Notes under the pieces: generated by a model
Database searches by the model: none
Told to the model about the DNA's origin: nothing
What the model saw: only the letters and a program-made list of their open reading frames with translations
DNA from: Sphaerochaeta sp.
GTDB lineage: Bacteria > Spirochaetota > Spirochaetia > Sphaerochaetales > Sphaerochaetaceae
Reading direction: 5' to 3'
Assembly: GCA_003456855.1 (NCBI GenBank)
Contig: DMOO01000149.1
Coordinates: forward strand, 1-6,468
Length of the DNA stretch: 6,468 bases
In this document: positions 1 to 4,798 of the stretch, in pieces
Numbering within the stretch: the first letter of the stretch is position 1
How the letters are laid out: every line of letters starts with the position of its first letter
Made by a program: the position numbers and the translations under genes

Positions 1-213
1 TTCTCCCTGCTCACGGCATCCGATTCCGTCGTCTCGGCGACGATAACACCAAAGACAGGGACAAACACAATAGGTACTTCAGGAAACAGGTTCAACGAGG
101 GGCACTTCAACAGTCTCTATGGGACTCTGACCGGAAATGTGACAGGGAATCTGACTGGAAATGTGAATTCCCAAGGAACATCGAACAAAGTTTGGGGAGC
201 GGTTTTCAACTGA
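1..213 (+). CDS. Phage tail fibre-like protein, C-terminal end (partial)
   Basis: The frame is open from the first base and ends in TGA at 211-213, giving the last 70 residues of a longer protein whose start lies outside the window. The visible part contains TIGTSGNRFNEGHFNSLYGT followed by LTGNVTGNLTGNV. Motifs of the form 'G(T/S)xGxRF...GT(L)xGN' are common in the repetitive, beta-structured shafts and tips of phage tail fibres and other virion surface proteins. There is no membrane segment. The next gene begins 6 nt after the stop, which suggests one late operon. The assignment rests on composition and motif style, so another phage structural protein with the same repeat type is possible. 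Receptor binding is inferred, not seen. Confidence 0.6.
   Translation, partial: FSLLTASDSVVSATITPKTGTNTIGTSGNRFNEGHFNSLYGTLTGNVTGNLTGNVNSQGTSNKVWGAVFN
127..166 (+). repeat. Degenerate tandem repeat inside the tail fibre gene
   Basis: A 16-base unit at 127-142 recurs at 151-166 with one mismatch, 24 bases (8 codons) apart. A third, weaker copy lies between them. It encodes alternating LTGN(V/L) units. Preservation of the reading frame suggests a protein-level repeat rather than a recombination site. Confidence 0.7.
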
Positions 214-219
214 TTCAAT

Positions 220-798
220 ATGGCACAGGGTGATTTTATCAACAGAACAAAAATGCAGTCCGCCTACGGGACAGGGTGGACGACATCAAATGAATACGGG
301 AGTCCAAACAACACATACTGGGTTGCGGCTCCTGTGTTCGTGGCAAGGTTGTACACCAATGCAAGCGGATTCGCATCGAACAAAGGAAGTTGCACCGTTT
401 ACAAATGGAACGGATTATCATTTGTGCAGGTAGCCTCAGGTTCCACAAAGGGCGGTTTCGGGGCATCCAACAATCAATGGAGATTCATACACAACTGCAA
501 TGAGTCCTACAACGCACACGACGACTCTAATATTCATCTGTTCAAGTTTGTTGTCTCCTCAAGCGGCGGAGGAACAAAGACCATGAGCTTCTGGTGCGGC
601 GGTGTTCATTGCTCTGCGAACAACAATGCAAACACATATAAAACAGGGAACCTGATCTATGGAATCAAGCCCGACTACTGGGCAAACGGAGGAACTTACA
701 GCAGTGACTCCGCATTCGTCAACGGACAGAAGCGTGAGGCCTGGAGAGGTACTCCGATTTCTTCTTCAAATGGCTATATGTGCTTCACGGAGGGATGA
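220..798 (+). CDS. Probable phage tail-associated structural protein, unknown family
   Basis: This 192-residue protein is rich in Gly, Ser, Asn, Thr and aromatic residues (for example KWNGLSFVQV near 62-71 and WCGGVHC at 125-131). It has no signal peptide and no membrane segment. The composition fits a beta-rich virion surface protein such as a fibre tip, baseplate accessory or head decoration. Five cysteines (58, 93, 126, 131, 188) and histidines near residues 91, 100, 106 and 130 are notable for a phage structural protein and could bind metal or form disulfides. The start at 220 is 6 nt after the stop of the tail-fibre-like gene and has no Shine-Dalgarno in front, so it probably depends on translational coupling. 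I recognise no family; the function is inferred from position and composition. Confidence 0.6.
   Translation: MAQGDFINRTKMQSAYGTGWTTSNEYGSPNNTYWVAAPVFVARLYTNASGFASNKGSCTVYKWNGLSFVQVASGSTKGGFGASNNQWRFIHNCNESYNAHDDSNIHLFKFVVSSSGGGTKTMSFWCGGVHCSANNNANTYKTGNLIYGIKPDYWANGGTYSSDSAFVNGQKREAWRGTPISSSNGYMCFTEG
789..794 (+). promoter_or_regulatory. Ribosome binding site deciding the start at 800
   Basis: GGAGGG lies five bases before the ATG at 800. The same frame stays open upstream to about 659, but that extension lies wholly inside the preceding gene. This site shows that translation begins at 800. Confidence 0.8.
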
Positions 799-799
799 T

Positions 800-1165
800 A
801 TGGGACTCAAGATGACATTACCAAAGGATAAGAGCCATATGTATTTTGGCTTCATCGATGCATATTGGGCCATCGAGAACGTCATATATTCGCTAGGAAT
901 GATAGACTTCAGCCTCAGGGCATTCCCATCTAGGGAGGCCAAGCTGATGAACAACGAGATCCTGCCTGATCCGTCAATAGGTTATGGTTCGGCCCAGGAG
1001 AACGTGAACTGCATCCTATATGAGTGGCATGTGTTCATGGACCTGACGAACATATTCCCGGACGGCTCCATCCCTGCTGGAAAGGATGCTCAGTATACTG
1101 CGATCTACAATTGGATAAAGGAATATACTGGTCTTCCATTTGAGGACGTCCTTGAGGATGATTAG
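800..1165 (+). CDS. Small phage late-operon protein, unknown function
   Basis: The 121-residue product starts MGLKMTLPKDKS and ends in the acidic tail FEDVLEDD. The strong GGAGGG site just upstream fixes the start, and the gene begins 1 nt after the previous stop. The protein is mixed alpha/beta with many aromatics (YFGFIDAYWAIENVIYSLGM near 15-34) and one cysteine near residue 71. It has no transmembrane helix or signal peptide. The stretch FSLRAFPSREAKLMNNEI (about 37-54) looks well ordered and could be a useful search seed. Short proteins in this position, directly after fibre genes, are often baseplate or fibre-assembly proteins in phages, but I do not recognise the family and assign no role. 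Confidence 0.65.
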   Translation: MGLKMTLPKDKSHMYFGFIDAYWAIENVIYSLGMIDFSLRAFPSREAKLMNNEILPDPSIGYGSAQENVNCILYEWHVFMDLTNIFPDGSIPAGKDAQYTAIYNWIKEYTGLPFEDVLEDD

Positions 1166-1173
1166 CTATAAAT

Positions 1174-1296
1174 ATGGGGTTGAGTGAAAATGTGATAAAA
1201 GACGAATTTCAGTTCTTGTTCAGGCATAATCCCAGATGGCGTTTGATTCGACATTATCAGAGACGGGTACAAGATGTTGCTTCAGTTATTCTTTGA
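1174..1296 (+). CDS. Possible 40-aa basic small protein
   Basis: A short frame starts at ATG 1174, 8 nt after the stop of the 121-aa gene, and ends in TGA at 1294-1296. The product runs from MGLSENVIKDEFQFLFRHNP to a basic, amphipathic segment containing RWRLIRHYQRR. Tiny genes after tail-fibre genes are common in phages, which is the main reason to list it. Against it, there is no good Shine-Dalgarno (GAGG is 16 nt away) and nothing matches a family I know. Its last 11 bases overlap the 3' end of the convergent minus-strand gene. It may be a chance frame. Confidence 0.3.
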   Translation: MGLSENVIKDEFQFLFRHNPRWRLIRHYQRRVQDVASVIL

Positions 1297-1600
1297 TCAG
1301 CTCATCAATAGGAACAGCTTTGTCTCCGCCGATGGCTTTATTTGAACGATCAAGGATCTCCTTCGGTATATCGTGGAGGATTGAGGACACTATATTGGCT
1401 TCGGCTAGTTTAAGATAATCCTCCGCTAATTCTTTCTCATATACTTTCGACAGCTCATGCAGGGCATCTTCAGCCATACGATGGAGAAGGGCAGTTGTTG
1501 CCTCAAGAACCTCTCCATTTGTCAGTACTATCTGTTTCCCGTCTCGCTCGATCGAGTATTTGCTCGGTTTTCTTTTCGGATCATTTATTTCTTGGTTCAT
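1286..1600 (-). CDS. Acidic helical protein of unknown function (104 aa)
   Basis: The minus-strand frame runs from ATG at 1600-1598 to TAA at 1288-1286. The N-terminal 25 residues are polar and basic (PKRKPSKYSIERDGK). They are followed by a long predicted helical stretch (about 32-75, containing ALLHRMAEDALHELSKVYEK) and a second helix ending PIDELIKE. Codon use is even and the protein composition is sensible, which supports real coding. No Shine-Dalgarno precedes the ATG; an AT-rich TATTAT just upstream could be a -10 element giving a leaderless or very short-leader mRNA. The spacing of hydrophobic residues in the long helix and the following LAEANIVSSI segment faintly recalls a histone fold, but this is only an impression. 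It lies downstream of the XRE gene on the same strand, 124 bp away, so co-transcription is possible. Function unknown. Confidence 0.6.
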   Translation of the reverse strand: MNQEINDPKRKPSKYSIERDGKQIVLTNGEVLEATTALLHRMAEDALHELSKVYEKELAEDYLKLAEANIVSSILHDIPKEILDRSNKAIGGDKAVPIDELIKE

Positions 1601-1724
1601 AATTGAATAATAGCATAAGAAATGCCGAACTGGGCTGGAATAAGATGTAGTTCTTTAGACTTTTTTGGAGTAATTCGGACTTGTGTGGAACAGGCTTTCG
1701 CTTTTACTGTAGACTCACGGAAAG
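1601..1724. other. Intergenic region between the two minus-strand genes
   Basis: These 124 bases hold no frame I can support. A small dyad, GCAT-AAGAA-ATGC (1613-1625), lies 12 bp upstream of the 104-aa gene and could be an operator or chance. No convincing intrinsic terminator follows the XRE gene on the minus strand: the only small hairpin, GC-GAAA-GC near 1693-1702, has no T-tract. Confidence 0.4.
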
Positions 1725-2027
1725 TCAGAAGCTTTTGTTGATGCGCAGCAGCGTGATGGCGTCTATCCTGGCCCTCTCATCCGCCTGGCGGGCGGCTTTC
1801 ACCAGTTCAATCTCATACTTTGAAAGGTCGAGGTCTTTCTTTTGCTCGTGATCAAGAAGCCTGTCAATGGATACACCGAAGAAGTCAGACAGCTTCTTTA
1901 GCTGGGCGATGGTAGGTTCTCTTTCTCCATTCTCATAACGGAAGTAAGTCACTTGCGTGCATTCGAGGAACTGGGCCATTTCCTTCTGTGTAAGACCTCG
2001 GTCTAATCTCAGCTGTTTCAACGACAT
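1725..2027 (-). CDS. XRE-family helix-turn-helix transcriptional repressor
   Basis: This 100-residue protein has a typical Cro/CI-type HTH in its first 60 residues. LKQLRLDRGLTQKEMAQFLE (3-22) gives helices 1-2, and CTQVTYFRYENGEREPT gives the recognition helix and the following turn. AQLKKLSDFFGVSIDRLLDH completes the fold. The C-terminal tail (about 70-100, IELVKAARQADERARIDAIT) resembles the short helical tail often seen in XRE repressors of phages and integrative elements and probably mediates dimerisation. There is no peptidase domain, so it is not a LexA-like self-cleaving repressor. The start at 2027 is supported by AGGAG six bases upstream and by a promoter at 2046-2074. It is divergent from the recombinase operon, so it probably represses itself, the recombinases, or both. 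The family is clear; the target is inferred. Confidence 0.92.
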   Translation of the reverse strand: MSLKQLRLDRGLTQKEMAQFLECTQVTYFRYENGEREPTIAQLKKLSDFFGVSIDRLLDHEQKKDLDLSKYEIELVKAARQADERARIDAITLLRINKSF

Positions 2028-2028
2028 G

Positions 2029-2044
2029 GTTTTCTCCTGAAAAC
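2029..2044 (-). promoter_or_regulatory. Perfect 6-bp dyad over the repressor start region
   Basis: GTTTTC-TCCT-GAAAAC is a perfect inverted repeat with a 4-base centre. On the minus strand it covers the expected transcription start and the AGGAG ribosome binding site of the XRE gene. It could be the repressor's own operator, or an RNA hairpin that puts part of the Shine-Dalgarno in its loop. The role is inferred. Confidence 0.4.
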
Positions 2045-2045
2045 A

Positions 2046-2074
2046 ATTATATACCGAAACGGAAGTGCGCTCAA
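2046..2074 (-). promoter_or_regulatory. Sigma-70-type promoter of the XRE repressor gene
   Basis: Read on the minus strand, TTGAGC (2074-2069) and a perfect TATAAT (2051-2046) are separated by exactly 17 bp. Transcription would start near 2039, giving a leader of about 12 nt that just includes the AGGAG site at 2038-2034. The arrangement supports a bacterial host. Confidence 0.7.
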
Positions 2075-2146
2075 TAACAAAACAGAATCGAAAATGACTT
2101 GATGTAAAAGGCTTTCAGAGGCATGAATGTGGTACCGGCCTATGGG

Positions 2147-2160
2147 AGTGATTAATGACT
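2147..2160. promoter_or_regulatory. Near-perfect palindrome in the divergent region, candidate operator
   Basis: AGTGATTAATGACT reads AGTnATTAATnACT on both strands, symmetric at 12 of 14 positions. Its length and its place between the divergent repressor and recombinase genes suit an XRE dimer operator. It could also be the centre of a recombinase attachment site. No second clear copy was found; AATGACTTGATGTAA at 2093-2107 matches the right part (2154-2168) at 12 of 15 positions. Confidence 0.3.
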
Positions 2161-2193
2161 GGAAATAAGCGAAACATAACGAGCATGGAAACA

Positions 2194-2222
2194 GGCATCC
2201 GGACTTCGGATGTCTTTTTTTT
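2194..2222 (+). terminator. Strong intrinsic terminator upstream of the recombinase operon
   Basis: GGCATCCG (2194-2201) pairs with CGGATGTC (2207-2214) in an 8-bp stem with one G-T pair and a 5-base loop, followed directly by eight T's (2215-2222). It acts on plus-strand transcripts only, since the other side has no T-tract. It ends 42 bp before the first recombinase. No plus-strand gene lies just before it, so it ends either read-through from the tail genes or a short leader or small RNA from the intergenic region. Confidence 0.85.
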
Positions 2223-2253
2223 AAGTCCAAGTGGTAAGAAGCTTTACTTCATC

Positions 2254-2258
2254 GGAGG
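2254..2258 (+). promoter_or_regulatory. Ribosome binding site of the first recombinase
   Basis: GGAGG stands six bases before the ATG at 2265. It supports that start and shows the operon is built for efficient translation once transcribed. Confidence 0.85.
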
Positions 2259-2264
2259 TCGGGT

Positions 2265-3239
2265 ATGAAAGCAATTAAAGAAAAGGAATACAAGACAATT
2301 CACCATGAGCCCAGGCAGTTTGCAAAGTCCGATGACGGCAAACTCCGTGTTGCTGCCTACTGCAGGGTAAGCACGCTCAGTGAAGAACAGGAACTGTCAT
2401 TTGAAACACAATGTTCCTATTACCGTAGCATGTTGGAGAACAGCAGTGACAGGATACTTGTCGGCATCTATGTGGATCAGGGCATGTCCGGCCTTCGGAT
2501 GGAAAACAGAACCGAACTTCAGCGGCTGCTTGAGGACTGCCGCAAGGGCTTTGTCGATATGGTTATCACCAAGTCTGTCTCAAGGTTCTCCCGTAATATG
2601 TCCGAGTGCCAGCGGACTGTAGAGGAACTGAGGAAACTTGGAATCAGGATTGTGTTTGAGAAGGAGAACATCGATACTTCAGATCCGGCAAGTATCTTCT
2701 TCCTCAATATCCTGGCATCACTTGCACAGGAAGAGTCGAACAGCCTCAGCCAGAACCTCAGATGGTCGAATTATTATAACTCGGAGAAGGGTACACCTAC
2801 GAGGATGGCCTGCTATGGTTATCGCCGCATCGTCAGAAACGGCGTGATGACAAAGGACTGGGAGGTTGTCCCTGAGGAAGCGGAGATGATCAGGCAGGTT
2901 TTCAGCTTTGCCCTGAAAGGTTATTGCTACAAGAATCTTGCCAAGAAGATGAATGAGCTTGAGGCCGAAAGGGGCGGGACAGGCAAGTGGACCTACTATC
3001 GGCTTTATTCCACCCTGAGCAATGAAGCCTACAAGGGTGACATTCTGACAAATAAGACGGTCAAACCCGACTACATTTCCAAGAAGACGTTCAGGAACAG
3101 AGGGGAGTTCACCCAGTTCTATATCGAAGGGCATCATGAACCGATTGTTCAGCCTGAGGTCTTCGATCGGGTCGGTGAGATGATCAGAAATGGGGAACTT
3201 GACTCAAGACATTGGAGATTCAAATGCCAGGAAGTATAA
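2265..3239 (+). CDS. Large serine recombinase 1, short form without zinc ribbon
   Basis: This 324-residue site-specific recombinase belongs to the resolvase/invertase superfamily. The N-terminal catalytic domain begins with RVAAYCRVST, placing the nucleophile at Ser36 with Arg34 two residues before. The second active-site box, KSVSRFSRN, supplies Arg107 and Arg110. IDTSDPASIFFLNILASLAQ (137-156) leads into the long helix. The 'recombinase' DNA-binding domain follows (about 180-305: CYGYRR, LSNEAYKGDI, HHEPIVQPEVFDRV). The protein stops about 20 residues later, exactly where Rec2 and Rec3 continue into a zinc ribbon, so the second DNA-binding domain and any coiled coil are absent. The frame shows no decay and all catalytic residues are present, so this looks like a natural short form. 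It would act as an obligate partner of, or a regulator of, the two following recombinases; that role is inferred. Confidence 0.93.
   Translation: MKAIKEKEYKTIHHEPRQFAKSDDGKLRVAAYCRVSTLSEEQELSFETQCSYYRSMLENSSDRILVGIYVDQGMSGLRMENRTELQRLLEDCRKGFVDMVITKSVSRFSRNMSECQRTVEELRKLGIRIVFEKENIDTSDPASIFFLNILASLAQEESNSLSQNLRWSNYYNSEKGTPTRMACYGYRRIVRNGVMTKDWEVVPEEAEMIRQVFSFALKGYCYKNLAKKMNELEAERGGTGKWTYYRLYSTLSNEAYKGDILTNKTVKPDYISKKTFRNRGEFTQFYIEGHHEPIVQPEVFDRVGEMIRNGELDSRHWRFKCQEV
3214..3217 (+). promoter_or_regulatory. Ribosome binding site deciding the start of recombinase 2
   Basis: GGAG lies six bases before the ATG at 3224, inside the end of the first recombinase gene. The alternative in-frame start, TTG at 3212, partly precedes this site and has no ribosome binding site of its own, so 3224 is preferred. 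Confidence 0.75.
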
Positions 3240-4798
3240 AGACGGAGAAGAGCACGATTGCCGGGAACCTGACGGTTTTCTCGAAGAAACACAAAGGGAC
3301 GAAGGCCAAGGAAATCAGGGTTGCCGCCTATTGCAGAGTAAGTACCGATCTTGCAAGTCAGCAGACGAGTCTTGAGAATCAGATGGTCCTGTTCAGGGCG
3401 CAGATTGAAAAGCATCCCGGCTGGGTTCTGTCTGATATCTATGTAGACAAAGGTCTGACCGGAACAAGTGCAAAAAGGCGGCCTGAGTTCCAGCGCATGA
3501 TTCAGGATGCCTCCGAGGGCAAGATCGACTACATAATCACGAAATCAATCTCGCGGTTCGCAAGGAACACGGTGGACCTTCTTTCCTATGTCAGGCAACT
3601 GAAGGAGTACGGAGTAGGGGTCTTCTTTGAGGAGCAGAAACTGGATACGTCCGGCATGTTCTCAGAAATGCTTCTGACTATTCACGGAGCCTTTGCTCAG
3701 GAGGAGAGCCACAGCATCTCGGAAAACGAGAAATGCGGCAAACGAAAGCGTTATGCGATGGGCATTCCGCAGTGGTTCGCTATATATGGCTACCGCAAGG
3801 GAGAGAAGAAAGGCCAGTGGGTAATCTGTGAGAAAGAAGCAAAGGTCATACGTAAGATCTTCGACATGTATGCTGCCGGGAAATCCCTTCCTGAAATCTG
3901 TAACTACCTCAATTCTTCTGCTGACCTGAAACGCAGAGGAACGTGGGAGCCTACTTCGGTTTCAGGAATACTTCACAACGAAAAGTATGTAGGGGACATC
4001 ATCATGCAGAAGTACTACTCTCCGAACTTCCTGAAAACCAGTGATGTCAAGAATGACGGATCGGTTCTTCCTCGGTACTACCTTCAGGATCATCATCCTG
4101 CGATAGTGGACAGAGAGACGTTTCTGGATGTTCAGGTCTCGATGCTTCTGAAGGACTATCACCGCGGAAGCCACCAGTATCCTTATCTTACATTCCTGCG
4201 CTGCCCTTACTGCGGAGGCAGGATGGTAGGAGTCTCGCTTGTCCGGAACAAGCACGGCATAGCCTGGACTTGCGCGGGGCAGGACAACGGCTTTCACGAA
4301 AGAGGTCGCAGGACCGATTGCCCGCCGTTTTTCGTAAAGATGAAGTACATCGACAGGGGAGTCCTCAGGGCCTTTGAACTGAATGGCATTCAGCCTCCTA
4401 AAACGGTGGAATACAGTTTTCTCAGAAAGAATGTTTCAATCATCACTTTCGCTAGATGTGAGGAGCGGGTTCTGTTTGACGAGATGATTATCGTCTGGAA
4501 AGACGGAAGACAGACCTGCGTGGAGATTGAATACGACAAGCCCGGAGAGTTTCCGGTTGCTTGTCCGGAGCTGATTGACGGCCAGTACTACGCTGACGGT
4601 GTCCCGATAGGACGCTCCGGCGGGACTTCAAGAAACATATACATGGGCAGACTCATAGCAATGGATTTCTGCTCCAAAGTGAGAATCTATGACAACCCGA
4701 AGCAACAGATTTGTCCCGGAAATCCAGAATTCGGGACTATGGATATTCCTACGGTGATTGCCCCGGACAGCACTAAGAAAGGAGATATCGGATTATGA
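3224..4798 (+). CDS. Large serine recombinase 2 with zinc ribbon
   Basis: The product is 524 residues from ATG 3224 (528 if TTG 3212 is used). It carries an intact serine recombinase catalytic domain: IRVAAYCRVST with nucleophile Ser40 and Arg38, then KSISRFARN with Arg111 and Arg114. AFAQEESHSISEN (156-168) marks the dimer helix. The 'recombinase' domain (about 185-308) includes YGYRKG and ILHNEKYVGDII, ending HHPAIVDRETFLDVQ. A zinc ribbon follows with CPYC (327, 330), WTC (350) and DCP (366). After it comes a beta-rich extension with VWKDGRQTCVEIEY and IPTVIAPDST. I see no long heptad coiled coil between ribbon and extension, where most large serine integrases have one. The gene overlaps Rec1 by 16 nt and Rec3 by 4 nt, so the three are translationally coupled. 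Its family position is certain; which reaction it catalyses (integration, excision or inversion) is not visible. Confidence 0.95.
   Translation: MPGSIKTEKSTIAGNLTVFSKKHKGTKAKEIRVAAYCRVSTDLASQQTSLENQMVLFRAQIEKHPGWVLSDIYVDKGLTGTSAKRRPEFQRMIQDASEGKIDYIITKSISRFARNTVDLLSYVRQLKEYGVGVFFEEQKLDTSGMFSEMLLTIHGAFAQEESHSISENEKCGKRKRYAMGIPQWFAIYGYRKGEKKGQWVICEKEAKVIRKIFDMYAAGKSLPEICNYLNSSADLKRRGTWEPTSVSGILHNEKYVGDIIMQKYYSPNFLKTSDVKNDGSVLPRYYLQDHHPAIVDRETFLDVQVSMLLKDYHRGSHQYPYLTFLRCPYCGGRMVGVSLVRNKHGIAWTCAGQDNGFHERGRRTDCPPFFVKMKYIDRGVLRAFELNGIQPPKTVEYSFLRKNVSIITFARCEERVLFDEMIIVWKDGRQTCVEIEYDKPGEFPVACPELIDGQYYADGVPIGRSGGTSRNIYMGRLIAMDFCSKVRIYDNPKQQICPGNPEFGTMDIPTVIAPDSTKKGDIGL

Noticed and set aside
659..799. 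N-terminal extension of the 121-aa protein
   Set aside because: The extension lies fully inside the preceding gene, while GGAGGG at 789-794 sits correctly before the ATG at 800.
1..1165. Diversity-generating retroelement acting on the tail genes
   Set aside because: No reverse transcriptase, template repeat or adenine-biased variable repeat pair is visible in the window.
1161..2055. Archaeal host, suggested by TATAAATAT near 1166 and TATATAAT near 2046
   Set aside because: The second sequence fits a bacterial -10 with a correctly spaced -35 and a Shine-Dalgarno in the leader. The first lies between closely packed genes and is too near the next possible start.
2018..2230. Minus-strand 70-codon frame across the divergent intergenic region
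   Set aside because: It runs through the repressor promoter and the terminator, and its start lies at the terminator's T-tract (as poly-A). It has no ribosome binding site and an implausible composition.
1727..2245. AGAAGCTTT repeated at 1727-1735 and 2237-2245 as element ends
   Set aside because: A 9-bp match containing a common palindrome is expected by chance, and one copy lies at the 3' end of the repressor coding region.
2718..3137. Long minus-strand frame opposite recombinase 1
   Set aside because: It lies entirely within a clearly identified recombinase gene; it is a shadow of the plus-strand codon pattern.
3962..4297. Minus-strand frame opposite recombinase 2
   Set aside because: Shadow of the recombinase and zinc-ribbon coding region, with no start signals of its own.
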